From assembly GCF_004769235.1 (NCBI RefSeq), contig NZ_RQFG01000010.1:62001-126000 (forward strand): 64,000 bases of DNA, read 5' to 3'. This stretch comes from Leptospira kanakyensis. GTDB taxonomy: Bacteria; Spirochaetota; Leptospiria; Leptospirales; Leptospiraceae. A model generated the notes under the pieces. It had not been told where the DNA came from. It did not search any database and saw only the letters and a list, made by a program, of their open reading frames with translations. Positions 38,875-49,300 of the stretch are shown here, piece by piece (positions within the stretch are counted from its first letter, which is position 1; each line of letters opens with the position of its first letter). The position numbers were made by a program, and so were the translations under genes.

Positions 38875-39696
38875 CTACTTAGAACGTAAAACGATGATAG
38901 GAACTTCTACTGGGCAATAAAATCGAACAGGAATGATTGACCACCCTACACCCGCCGAAATAAACACCAACTCATTGTATTTAGATTTCTTAATACCAAT
39001 ATCAAAATTTTTATCTTGTACCGGCAAAACCGGAGATTTGTTTAAGAAGGGAATTCTTACCTGTCCGCCATGGGTATGCCCCGTGATGAATAAATCCACT
39101 TTTTCGGAATGAAAAGAATTTGAAGAATCGGGATTGTGAGCCAGTACTATTTTAAAATCTTTTTGGCTTGATCCTTTTAAAATACCATCAATCGGGATAT
39201 GATCCTCCCAAAAATCGCCTAACCCTGCAATGGCGATTTGATCATTACCCTTATTTATGAATACAATTCGATTACGAGCTGACTTCCCACTTTCCTCTAA
39301 TAATTTTAAAGCTAATTTATGATTTGCCCAATGATCGTGGTTTCCATTAACAAAAAATTCACCATCTTTTGCTTTTAAAATTCCAAGCAATTTCCAGACA
39401 TTGATCAATTCTTGATCAAAATTTCTTTTTTTAACATAGTCGCCAATGCCTACAATTAAATCGGGGTTTTGTTCATTGATAGAATGCAAAGTTTGTTCAA
39501 TCCAAAATTCGGGAACTAAAAAACCGTAATGTAAGTCCGATAAAACAGCGATTCGATAACCATCGAAACTTTTTGGTATTTTATTTGATTCAATTTCGTA
39601 AACGGGGTATCGAACCAAATACCTTTCCACAAACAAAGAGTTTACTAAAATCAGAAGGAAAATAATGGCCGAAGATCTAATGAATTTATTTTTCAT
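38875..39696 (-). CDS. Metallophosphoesterase, membrane anchored
   Basis: The calcineurin-like phosphoesterase motifs are all present: VLSDLHYG, GIGDYV, NGNHDHW, and FITGHTHGGQVRIP. From ATG 39696 the product is 273 aa with one N-terminal membrane segment (about 6-26). The open frame reaches TTG 39735, but ATG with AAAGGAC upstream is preferred. It is closest to the YkuE/LpxG-like group, which act on membrane lipid intermediates, but the substrate is not shown. Next to the attC-like region, on the same strand. Confidence 0.9.
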   Translation of the reverse strand: MKNKFIRSSAIIFLLILVNSLFVERYLVRYPVYEIESNKIPKSFDGYRIAVLSDLHYGFLVPEFWIEQTLHSINEQNPDLIVGIGDYVKKRNFDQELINVWKLLGILKAKDGEFFVNGNHDHWANHKLALKLLEESGKSARNRIVFINKGNDQIAIAGLGDFWEDHIPIDGILKGSSQKDFKIVLAHNPDSSNSFHSEKVDLFITGHTHGGQVRIPFLNKSPVLPVQDKNFDIGIKKSKYNELVFISAGVGWSIIPVRFYCPVEVPIIVLRSK

Positions 39697-39940
39697 TTTT
39701 CGATGAAATGTCCTTTTTAAGTAAAATAGAATCAATTCTTTAATCTAGCTTTAGGAAAGTCTATTTCGAGAAAAAATCAACCTCATAGTTCGCATCATTT
39801 TCCATTTTACACCTAACCAAGGCAATAGAAAATCAAACTCTTTGCGGGGTCACGGAACTATTGTTATTTTCAAAAACCAAACACATACCCATAAAAAATA
39901 AGATTGATTCATTTTTATAAGCGCAGATATTTAGACCCAA

Positions 39941-40282
39941 ATGAAATGGATCATCACCTTATTTCTGTTTTGCTTTCAAAACTGTCTCTTCGGTCCTAGT
40001 TTCCATGGATTTGGAAATATGAGTTCCGCAGGTCACAAAAACCGAATTTATTATGATGAAAAAACAGGAAACTTTGAAACGATTGCAAATTTTAGAGGGA
40101 ACATCGTCAAACTAGGGACAGTTGCTCCAGACCAAACCCAAAATCTAGATCCCAAACTAATGAAAAAAAGAATCTGCGAAACAACACATACAGATTTAGT
40201 CAAAACATTTGATTTAATTGATGAGAATACAATTGTATCTGTTTACGAATCTTCTGGTTTTATATGCATCGAATATTATTAA
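39941..40282 (+). CDS. Small lipoprotein, 113 aa
   Basis: The N-terminus MKWIITLFLFCFQNC fits a lipoprotein signal with lipobox CFQN-C (C15). The mature part is about 98 residues with short strands (KTGNFETIANFRGNIVKLGT) resembling the TRL-like lipoprotein type, plus two further Cys near the end. The last 19 bases overlap the next gene, so the two are cotranscribed. No ribosome site is obvious. Function unknown. Confidence 0.65.
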   Translation: MKWIITLFLFCFQNCLFGPSFHGFGNMSSAGHKNRIYYDEKTGNFETIANFRGNIVKLGTVAPDQTQNLDPKLMKKRICETTHTDLVKTFDLIDENTIVSVYESSGFICIEYY

Positions 40283-41322
40283 TTTTGATTCTTATTATTT
40301 GTGCCAGCTGCACAAACCACAGATCTTATCGACAAATCACATTAGAGAAAAAGAATTACCAAACTACCAAACGTTTACCATTCATTGGATCTAGTTGTGG
40401 TTCAGGTAATTTTTTCCCAAATGATCTATACAGTAGTTACGCACTCATCAAAATTTGGGAAGATGGAGAGTTCCGAATCTCCAACCTATCAAGAGAACCA
40501 TTTGATGCGATAGAAGATCTAAGAATTTATCAATCACCTGACCACTTCTGGATGTTATCCTTTGTACCATTTTTCAGCAGATACGATTGCGACAAATACC
40601 ACATCACAGGGTATCTACTCTATCTGGATGAAACTTCAAAACAAAAGTTAACCGCCAAATTACAAACAGAGAGAACTAAAACACAACCAGACCTTCCTAT
40701 GATGGTAGTTCGCGAATATTTTTTGATGGATGCAGACATACTTTCACAAAAAAAAGAGAAACAAAAGGAAATAGAAAGAGAAACTAATTCTAGATATCAT
40801 AGAGAATCCATGTTACTTCCTAAAGTTTGGAATCCTAAACCCAAATCAGAAATTGCCAGTATGACTCAAGAAAAACTAATCGATTATTGTTTGGAGTTCC
40901 CCTATGAATGTGTCACAGATTCTAATTACTTGAAAGAGATACAAATTAGAAATAACCAAAAACAAAATCCAAACCCTTCCGATTTTTCCTCAGTTCTTTT
41001 GACAAAAACAGAAAACATCACCAATCAAATCTATTTCGGCTGTTATTGTCGTAAAAAACCAGACCTATCCATTTACAGTTTTTGTCCCATCGATACCTTT
41101 GGTTTGGATTCTGTCTGTAAAAGTAAAAATGATTGTTTAGAAAAAACTAACGGCGAAGGTCAAAAACTTTGTCATAAAAAATTCAAAGAAGATCTATCCA
41201 TTCTTTTGAAAACAAAAGAATCAAAAGATACCATCCATAAAGAAAAAGATAACTTTGAGAGAATGATTTTTTACACAAAGAAACTATGGGCTTTAGAAAC
41301 ACTGAAGGAACTGAACAAATGA
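40264..41322 (+). CDS. Hypothetical lipoprotein, 352 aa
   Basis: MHRILLILILIICASC is a lipoprotein signal with lipobox ICAS-C. The N-terminal half has strands (SSYALIKIWEDGEFRISNL); residues 155-200 are highly charged and probably coiled-coil (QKKEKQKEIERETNSRYHRE); the C-terminal half has eight Cys (YFGCYCRKKPD, YSFCPIDTFGLDSVC), so it is likely disulphide-bonded outside the cytoplasm. It overlaps the gene before it and meets the methyltransferase at ATGA. Confidence 0.7.
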   Translation: MHRILLILILIICASCTNHRSYRQITLEKKNYQTTKRLPFIGSSCGSGNFFPNDLYSSYALIKIWEDGEFRISNLSREPFDAIEDLRIYQSPDHFWMLSFVPFFSRYDCDKYHITGYLLYLDETSKQKLTAKLQTERTKTQPDLPMMVVREYFLMDADILSQKKEKQKEIERETNSRYHRESMLLPKVWNPKPKSEIASMTQEKLIDYCLEFPYECVTDSNYLKEIQIRNNQKQNPNPSDFSSVLLTKTENITNQIYFGCYCRKKPDLSIYSFCPIDTFGLDSVCKSKNDCLEKTNGEGQKLCHKKFKEDLSILLKTKESKDTIHKEKDNFERMIFYTKKLWALETLKELNK

Positions 41323-42050
41323 ACGCGAAAGAACACTACGCAAATCAATTGGGTAATTTTTATTCTTGGATGCTCAGTGATTGGAAAACAAAAGAATCTG
41401 AGTTTCGAGAATTTCTAATATCGAAGTCTCTCGCACCAAAAAAGAAAAATTTGGCGATTGATTTAGGTGCTGGCAATGGGATTCAAACTTTGGCCTTATC
41501 AAAATTAGGTTATCAAGTAATTGCCGTTGACTTCAACCAACAACTTTTATCCGAACTAAAAGAAAATGCAAAACTGGAAAACCAATCCATCCAAATTGTG
41601 GAGGCAGATATCCTTTCAGTATCTCAATTCAGACTAGAACACCCATCCTTACTGGTCTGCTGCGGAGACACTCTCCTTCATCTTTCTTCCAAAGAAGAAA
41701 TCGAAGAATTTTTAAAATCTTGTTTTGATTGTTTAAACCAAAACGGAGACCTACTCCTTTCTTTTCGCGATTATTCGATCACTCTAGAAGGGGATTCTCG
41801 TTTTATCCCTGTTAAATCTGACTCATCTAGAATCCTTACTTGTATCTTAGATTTTGAAGGAGATAGGATTCGTGTGACAGACCAACTTTTGGAAAAACAA
41901 AATGATGTTTGGAAGCTGTCCATAAGTTCTTATTTCAAAGTGCGCTTACTCAAAGAAGAATGTCTAGTGATCTTAGAAACAATTGGATTTCAAATCGAGT
42001 GGGTGGATTTTTACCAAAGAATGATTACGATTCTGGCAAAGAAAAAATAA
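41319..42050 (+). CDS. SAM-dependent methyltransferase (class I)
   Basis: The start is ATG 41319, overlapping the preceding stop as ATGA; the longer frame (41286) is inside the lipoprotein gene. The 243-aa product has LAIDLGAGNGIQTLALSKLG (motif I), VIAVDFNQQLLSEL (motif II Asp), IVEADILSVSQ and LLVCCGDTLLHLSSKEEIEEF. This is a small-molecule or protein methyltransferase; the substrate is not shown. It is a surprising partner for two lipoprotein genes. Confidence 0.88.
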   Translation: MNAKEHYANQLGNFYSWMLSDWKTKESEFREFLISKSLAPKKKNLAIDLGAGNGIQTLALSKLGYQVIAVDFNQQLLSELKENAKLENQSIQIVEADILSVSQFRLEHPSLLVCCGDTLLHLSSKEEIEEFLKSCFDCLNQNGDLLLSFRDYSITLEGDSRFIPVKSDSSRILTCILDFEGDRIRVTDQLLEKQNDVWKLSISSYFKVRLLKEECLVILETIGFQIEWVDFYQRMITILAKKK

Positions 42051-42213
42051 AAGAATATTTGTATCATATACAGTCTAAGAAGTTTAGATATCTTTTAAAA
42101 TTAAAATATAAATCTAAAAACGCTACCATATAGTAAACAACTTACAAACAAACGAGAGAACTTTTTTCTCATAAATCCCTTGCAATGATCTTTTTACATG
42201 TTTTCATAGTAAC

Positions 42214-44388
42214 ATGAGATTGATACTTGTATCCAACAGGTTACCAGTCCAATGGGATGGGACACCTAACGTAGGTGGTTTAGCCACTGGCCTTTCTAGT
42301 TTTTTATCACATTGGAAATCAGAAGGAAATGAAATTATTTGGGTAGGTTGGCCAGGTAAATCCATACCAGAAAAAGAACAACCAACCTATGCGGAAGCCA
42401 TGAAAAAGGAACATGGCACCGTTCCCGTTTTCTTAAAACAGAAGTTAGCTGATTCTTTTTATAATGGATTTTGCAACAAAACTATTTGGCCCTTATTTCA
42501 TTACTTCACTGCACACTGCGAATATTTAGATGCCACTTTTGATGCTTTCGAAGAAGCCAATAACGAATTTGCAAAAGCAGTGACCAAAGTTTACCAACCA
42601 GGAGATTGGGTTTGGGTGCATGACTACCATTTATTTTTATTACCTGGCATCTTAAGAAACTTATATCCCAATATTATACTTTCTTTTTTTCTACATATCC
42701 CCTTCCCTACATTCGAAATTTTCCGTTTATTACCGGAAATGTTTCGCACCAAAATCTTAACAGGAGTTTTGGGATCCGATTTAATCGGATTTCACACACA
42801 GAGTTATACACAATATTTTTTAAGAACGTTATTACGATGTTTAGGAATAGAAAATGAAAGAGGATTTATTTACCACCAGAACCACATAACAAAAACTGGT
42901 GCTTTTCCGATGGGGATCAATGTAGAACAATTTACGGTTTATGCAAAATCTAAGGAATGTAGGGACATAGCATCAACCTTCAATAAAAACCACAAAGATC
43001 TCAAACAAATTCTTTCCGTAGATCGACTAGACTACACAAAAGGTGTATTACAAAGGCTAAATGCTTTTGAATTATTTTTGAAACAAAATCCATTATGGAT
43101 CAAAAAATGTAAGTTAGTTTTAGTGCTTGTTCCATCAAGAACCGATGTATCGAGTTATCAGTCCATGAAAAGAGCTATTGACGAAAAAGTAGGATCGATC
43201 AATGGAAGTTTCGGAACACTAGACTGGACTCCCATTTTATACCAATACAAAGGATTCCCATTCGAGGAATTGGTTCCTTTATACAGAAATACCCAAGTTA
43301 TGCTCGTGACTCCATTCCGCGATGGAATGAACTTAGTAGCAAAAGAATTCTTAGTTTCCCAAACAAACGGGATGTTGGTCTTAAGCGAAATGGCCGGAGC
43401 ATCAGCAGAACTACCAGAAGCTATTTTAGTAAACCCGAATGATTTATCTGGAATGGCAGACTCAATTAAAGAAGCAATCGAAATGGATGAAAAAGAAATT
43501 CATTTTCGAAACCAAGTGATGATCAATCGCCTTTCAGAGAACACAGTCAATGATTGGGCAAAAAGAATATTTTCAGATACAGAAGATACTTCTAAAAAGA
43601 ATTTAGCATTCCAAACAAAATCAGTATCACCAAATTCTGAATTTTTATTACCAACAAAAGACAAACCAATATTTCTTATTTTTGATTACGATGGGACATT
43701 GGTTCCATTCGAACCATTACCACATTTGGCTGTTCCGAGTCAGGAGCTACTGAATTCTTTTATGGAAATGTTAAAGATCTCAAATCTATCAATTGCGATC
43801 ATCAGCGGCAGGGATAAGTCGTTTCTAGAAAAAACTTTCAAAACATTACCAGTTCATCTTGTAGCCGAACATGGTGCTTGGCATAAACCACCTTACGGAT
43901 CCAAGTGGAACTCTTTATTTACATCTAATGCAGATTGGAAATCACAAATCAAAGACCATTTAAATGAATTTACTAAAAGAGTTCCTGGTTCCTTTACCGA
44001 AGAAAAAGAATTTTCTTTAGTTTGGCATTTTAGAAATGCAGACCCTGACATTGGCCTCAATGCTGCAAGAGAGATGTTAGATGAGTTATCTCAAATTTCT
44101 TCTAATAGTGGATTTTTTGTCCAGAGGGGCAATAAAATTATAGAAGTCCGAGAATACGGAACCGGCAAAGGAAAAGCTGCTTCCAAAATTGTTCCACAAT
44201 CTAATTTAAACTTATTTGTGTTTGGCGATGACACAACAGACGAAGACATGTTTCGCGAATTACCGGAATCTGCATTTACTATTAAAATTGGGAAATCAGA
44301 AACAATGGCGAAATATCGATTCAAAAATCCCGAAGACGTCCACAGTTGGATTCAAAATTTAATTTCCCATTTCAAAAAGGAACAATAA
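42214..44388 (+). CDS. otsA-otsB: Bifunctional trehalose-6-phosphate synthase/phosphatase
   Basis: The 724-aa product is a fusion. Residues 1-465 are a GT20 trehalose-6-P synthase (LVSNRLPVQWD, NVGGLATGLSSFL, WVHDYHLFLLPGIL, VDRLDYTKGVLQRL, RDGMNLVAKEFL). Residues about 485-724 are an HAD-type OtsB phosphatase (LIFDYDGTLVPFEPLP, FGDDTTDEDMF). It makes trehalose from UDP-glucose and glucose-6-P in the cytosol, for osmotic or desiccation protection. Its stop overlaps the next start as TAATG. Full length for both parts. Confidence 0.95.
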   Translation: MRLILVSNRLPVQWDGTPNVGGLATGLSSFLSHWKSEGNEIIWVGWPGKSIPEKEQPTYAEAMKKEHGTVPVFLKQKLADSFYNGFCNKTIWPLFHYFTAHCEYLDATFDAFEEANNEFAKAVTKVYQPGDWVWVHDYHLFLLPGILRNLYPNIILSFFLHIPFPTFEIFRLLPEMFRTKILTGVLGSDLIGFHTQSYTQYFLRTLLRCLGIENERGFIYHQNHITKTGAFPMGINVEQFTVYAKSKECRDIASTFNKNHKDLKQILSVDRLDYTKGVLQRLNAFELFLKQNPLWIKKCKLVLVLVPSRTDVSSYQSMKRAIDEKVGSINGSFGTLDWTPILYQYKGFPFEELVPLYRNTQVMLVTPFRDGMNLVAKEFLVSQTNGMLVLSEMAGASAELPEAILVNPNDLSGMADSIKEAIEMDEKEIHFRNQVMINRLSENTVNDWAKRIFSDTEDTSKKNLAFQTKSVSPNSEFLLPTKDKPIFLIFDYDGTLVPFEPLPHLAVPSQELLNSFMEMLKISNLSIAIISGRDKSFLEKTFKTLPVHLVAEHGAWHKPPYGSKWNSLFTSNADWKSQIKDHLNEFTKRVPGSFTEEKEFSLVWHFRNADPDIGLNAAREMLDELSQISSNSGFFVQRGNKIIEVREYGTGKGKAASKIVPQSNLNLFVFGDDTTDEDMFRELPESAFTIKIGKSETMAKYRFKNPEDVHSWIQNLISHFKKEQ

Positions 44389-46166
44389 TGGAACAACATA
44401 AATACAATCTTGGCATTATCGGCAATGGAAGTTATATCGCCCACATCAATACTAAAGCAGAAATAGTTTGGCTGTGTTGGCCTAATTTTGATAGTTCTCC
44501 AATTTTTGGTAATTTAATTGATGAGAGGTGTGGCTCCTTCTCACTGATACCTCAATCTAAGATTCTTTCACATTCACAATCCTATTTAGAAAATACAAAT
44601 ATACTTCGTACGGATATAGTTACTGAGACAGGTTCTTTTGCAGTCGTTGATTTTGCACCGAGATATTACAAAAACGGTGTGTTACACTACAAAAGAAATT
44701 TATATCGGAAAATCATTCCTCTCGATGGTAATATAAAAATTAAAATTTTAATCAATCTTACCTATTCTTATGGGAATGAAATTTTACTACCAAAAGTAAC
44801 ATCAAATCTAATTCAATATGAATCATCTGAATTCAAAATAAATTTGTTAGCAAATGTTTCCGTAAACCAAATCATCAAAGGAAACTATTTTCAATTAAAC
44901 CAAACATTATACCTTGGCCTATTTGAGTCAGCTCCAGAAGAAATCATTTTGAATGAATGGATTGAATCAGAGTTTACAAAAACAAAAAGTTACTGGCAAA
45001 ACTGGGTCAAACACTGCACGATTCCGAATTTTGCGCAAAAACAACAAATTCGTTCTGCACTTTGTTTAAAACTCCATCAGTTCCAAGAAACAGGAGCGAT
45101 CATTGCGGCATCCACTACAAGTTTGCCTGAAGCACCTAAGTCAGGTCGCAATTGGGATTATCGTTTCTGCTGGTTACGTGATGGTTTTTATACTTTACTC
45201 GCACTCACGAATCTCGGTCAATTTGAAGAATTGGAAAGGTATTCACAATACATTAGCAATCTAACACCTACAAAAGAAGGAAGATTCCAACCATTATATA
45301 GTATATTTGGAGAATCCCTACTAGAAGAAAAGATTTTAGAGTTAGATGGATATTTAAAAAATGGCCCAGTCCGTATAGGCAACTCTGCATATACACACAA
45401 ACAAAATGACGCTTATGGACAAATTTTATTATCCTTACTCCCCCTATACTTAGATGAACGGATCCCAGAAAAAAATAGATTCCATAATCTAAACTTAGTA
45501 AAAAACATTTTAGAACAAATTGAATTAACCATGGATGAACCAGACGCTGGACTTTGGGAATTTCGCAATTTTTCACAAAAACATTGTTATACGTTTTTAT
45601 TTCATTGGATAGGCGCAAAAGCAGCAAGAGAAATTGCTCTTCAACTAGGTCAGGATCAAATAGTAAATAAAACCGAAATTTTAATGAAAAAAGCTGAAAA
45701 AAATATAGAAGCTTGTTACGATGAAGAACTCGGTTGTTATACACAAGCACAAGGGAAAAAAGATTTGGATGCCAGTTTACTCCAACTCATCACTCTTGGT
45801 TACCTAGATCCAAAAACAGAAAAAGCAAAATCTCATATCAAAGCGATTGAAAATTCTTTAAAATCAAAAAATGGATTTATGTATCGGTATCTTCACCAAG
45901 ATGATTTTGGTACACCAGAAACAACTTTTTTAGTTTGTACATTTTGGTATATAGAAGCACTCGCCTGTATGGATCGTGTCAATGAAGCAATTGCATTATT
46001 TGACTATGTTTGCGAACATTCTAACCAGCTAGGATTATTTAGTGAAGACTTGGAATCGAAAACAGGTGGCCAGTGGGGTAATTTTCCTCAGACCTATAGT
46101 CATGTTGGACTCGTGAATGCAGCACAAAAAATTTCCGAAAAGAAGTCTAAAAGTTTGTTCTGGTAA
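44388..46166 (+). CDS. GH15 trehalase/glucoamylase-like glycosidase
   Basis: The start is ATG 44388 (TAATG overlap with otsA-otsB); the frame extends upstream without support. The 592-aa product opens YNLGIIGNGSYIAHINTKAE and has GRNWDYRFCWLRDGFYTLLA near 252, GLWEFRNFS (general acid, near 387) and GNFPQTYSHVGLVNAA near 563, the GH15 pattern. Mycobacterial GH15 members are trehalases, so together with the OtsA-OtsB fusion this is a make-and-break trehalose pair; a glucan-hydrolase role remains possible. Confidence 0.92.
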   Translation: MEQHKYNLGIIGNGSYIAHINTKAEIVWLCWPNFDSSPIFGNLIDERCGSFSLIPQSKILSHSQSYLENTNILRTDIVTETGSFAVVDFAPRYYKNGVLHYKRNLYRKIIPLDGNIKIKILINLTYSYGNEILLPKVTSNLIQYESSEFKINLLANVSVNQIIKGNYFQLNQTLYLGLFESAPEEIILNEWIESEFTKTKSYWQNWVKHCTIPNFAQKQQIRSALCLKLHQFQETGAIIAASTTSLPEAPKSGRNWDYRFCWLRDGFYTLLALTNLGQFEELERYSQYISNLTPTKEGRFQPLYSIFGESLLEEKILELDGYLKNGPVRIGNSAYTHKQNDAYGQILLSLLPLYLDERIPEKNRFHNLNLVKNILEQIELTMDEPDAGLWEFRNFSQKHCYTFLFHWIGAKAAREIALQLGQDQIVNKTEILMKKAEKNIEACYDEELGCYTQAQGKKDLDASLLQLITLGYLDPKTEKAKSHIKAIENSLKSKNGFMYRYLHQDDFGTPETTFLVCTFWYIEALACMDRVNEAIALFDYVCEHSNQLGLFSEDLESKTGGQWGNFPQTYSHVGLVNAAQKISEKKSKSLFW

Positions 46167-46224
46167 TTGCCTAAAAAATAGTAGAAATCCTAATTTTATG
46201 ATCTAAAATTCCCAACACAAATTT

Positions 46225-46243
46225 CGTTTCACGATCGAAACGG
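46225..46243. promoter_or_regulatory. Inverted repeat with CGATCGAAACGG upstream of PAS kinase
   Basis: CGTTTC-ACGATC-GAAACG (46225-46242) is an inverted repeat, and CGATCGAAACGG (46232-46243) is identical to 12760-12771. It lies about 95 bases before the start of the kinase. Possibly bound by the same regulator. Confidence 0.3.
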
Positions 46244-46336
46244 CATTTGAATCAGTTTTATTTTTCTCTCATTACCCTTCATTTTGTCTTGAATCATTCT
46301 AAAAATTCTAAAAAAATTTATAAATCCAAGAATCCT

Positions 46337-49300
46337 ATGAAAACTTATGAAGGTATTAGTTTAGAAGAGGCAATCCAGAAAATCACTGAGCTGGAAAGAA
46401 TCCTCGAAGAAAAAGAACAAAATACCTATAAAACCTTTTTTGAACAAGATGAAGAAGCCATCGTTGTTTTTGACATCCAAAGCCGGTTGTTTACTGACTG
46501 CAATGCAAAACTAACAACTACACTTGGATTCAGTAAAGAAGAGTTCACAAAACTATCAGTTATGGATATCAGCCCAAAATACCAACCAAACGGGCAATTG
46601 TCGGAATCTCTCGCCAAACACTATATTAGCGAAGGATTCAAACATGGAAACATTAGGTTTGATTGGGTTCATTTAAACAATAAAGCAGAAGAAGTATTTT
46701 GTGAAGTACGTTTATACAATTACACAACTGCTAATGGTGGAGCCTTCGCAAGAGCGGTGATCCAAAAAAAAGACCAAGTTGTACAACTTCAAAAAAAACT
46801 AGAACAAAAAGAAAAACTTTTATCCAAAGTAACACAAACCCTTCCTGGAATCATTTACATCCAATCTATGGCAACAGACGAGTTCCTGTATTTGAACAAT
46901 ACATTAGAAACACAGTTAGGTTATCAGGTTGGCTCCATTTTAACTTTTGATTTTTTAATTAAAAACATTTTGTATCCTGATGATGTTCCAAAAATCGAAG
47001 AACATGCAAAAAAAATGTTATTAGAAAAAAATACAGAGATCTATGAAATAGATTTTCGAGTTTTTCACAAAAATGGAAATATCCACTGGCTTCGTGTTTG
47101 GGAAACAAATTTTTCATTTAGTGCCGATGGAGTTCCTACAGAAGTATTAGGTGTTGCCCAAGACATCACAAGTATCAAAAACATCGAGCTCACTCTAAAA
47201 AAACAAAATGAACTAGGAGAAGAAATTCGTCGAACTTCTAAATCAGGAGTTTGGGAATGGACGGTAAAAACGGACGAAATGTTTTGGACTCCCGATTTAT
47301 ATTTTTTATTAGATAATGATCCAAAACACTACAAACCAAACAAAGAAAATCTAATTGCATTTTTTACACCAGAAAATCGCCAAATCATTTCGGATGCATT
47401 CAAACTAGCAGAACTAAATTCCGAACCCTTTGACTTGGAATTAGAAATGATGGTCAAAACAAAATTTTGGGTTCGTATCCAAGGGAAAACAATATTAGAT
47501 CACAACCAAGAAATCAAAATCATAGGAAGTATCGAAAACATAGACGACTCTAAAAAGAAAAAAATTGAACTTCTCGATAACGAAAACCGATTTCATGAAG
47601 TTGCTGATCAAACAGGACTTATCATTTATGATTACGATGTAGGGACTGGAAAAATTGTTTGGGATGGCGCCATTAAATCTGTATTAGGTTATGGAAAAGA
47701 AGAATTTAACCAATTTGATATCGATGGTTGGGAAAACCTACTCCATGAAGAAGATCGTTTGCATACAATCCAGGCTCTCAAAGAATCCATAGCTACAAGA
47801 ACTCCCTACAGAGCCTACTACCGAATTCGTAAAAAAGATGGAAGTTTTACTCCAATCGAAGAAAGAGGAGCCTTTTTGTCTACGAACCTCTCGGAGCCAG
47901 GCCGTCTAGTTGGTGTGTTGGAAAATGTATCTGCAAAAGTAGAATTTCTAAAAACCATAGAGACCAATGAAAAAAGATTTAGGAATTTTTACAATTTTGC
48001 CAGTGAAGCCATAGTCATCACCGAAGAAGACAAAATCATCGATGCAAACCTTGCTTTCCAAAAGTTATTCGGTTATGAAACATTTCATGAAATCACAATC
48101 TCTAGTTTGATTGGCGACCCTCTTTGGATGGGGTTGTCTTCTAAAGAAAAAACATTTTCTGCGGAAGGACACAAAAAAGATGGTGTTTCGATTCCCCTTC
48201 AAATCAATCGAAAAGAAATAGGAGAAGGAAGATACCTCCTTTCTTTTATTGATCTAACATCTATCAACGAAGCAGAATCCATAAAACGGGCATTAGATGA
48301 TATTCAAAAAAGAAACGATCGCATCGTCACCCAAAAAATCGAACTCGAAAAAGCTCTTGATGAATTAAAACTCACACAATCACAACTCATTCTCAATGAA
48401 AAGATGGCTTCCCTCGGGCAATTGATCGCAGGAATTGCACATGAAGTCAATAATCCTCTCGGAGCGATCAAAGCATCTAGCGAACTGATCTTAAATAAAA
48501 TCAAAGACCAAATCCCGAGACAAAGCGAAATCATTCATTTCCTAAATCAAAAATCTCCCGAAATTAGAAAAATTTACTTTGATTGGCTCTTAAAATCTTT
48601 TAATACCAAAAACCACGTACACGGTTCTATTTCGAGAAAACAAAAACGAAGTTTGACAATTCATTTGAACGAACTTGGCTGCAAACATTCCGAAGTCATT
48701 GCAGAAGAAATCATCGATTTAGGAATCCAAGATTCTTTTTATATGATTGAATCTCTCGCAAAAGAAGAAGACTTTTTAGAATTATTCAATTACGGAATTG
48801 ACTATATCCAGGCAGCCCAATATTTGAATTCCACACTTGAATCAATACAACGTGTATCCAAAATCTTATACGCACTCAAAAACTTTACCCACTTTGATAA
48901 ACTCGGTGCAAAAGTAAAAGCCGACATCATTACAAATATAGAAACTGTTTTAACACTTTATAACAACCAAATGAAAAATGGAATCACAGTGGTCAGAGAT
49001 TACCCAGAATCCATTTCACCTATTTACTGTTACCCTGATGATCTCATACAAGTTTGGACAAACTTAGTATTTAATGCCATTCAAGCCATGAACTACAAGG
49101 GCCAACTCATTGTTCATGTGAAAGAAAAACTATCTGCAACCAACCACATACCGTTGATAGAAGTGACAATTGAAGACAATGGCTGCGGGATTCCTGATGA
49201 TATCAAAGAAAGGATATTTGAACCTTTTTTTACAACGAAAGAACTAGGAGAAGGGAGTGGTCTCGGTTTAGATATTGTTCGCCGGGTCATTCTGAAACAT

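Noticed and set aside
45268..45750. 160-aa frame antisense to the GH15 gene
   Set aside because: It is a shadow of a well-conserved GH15 coding region.
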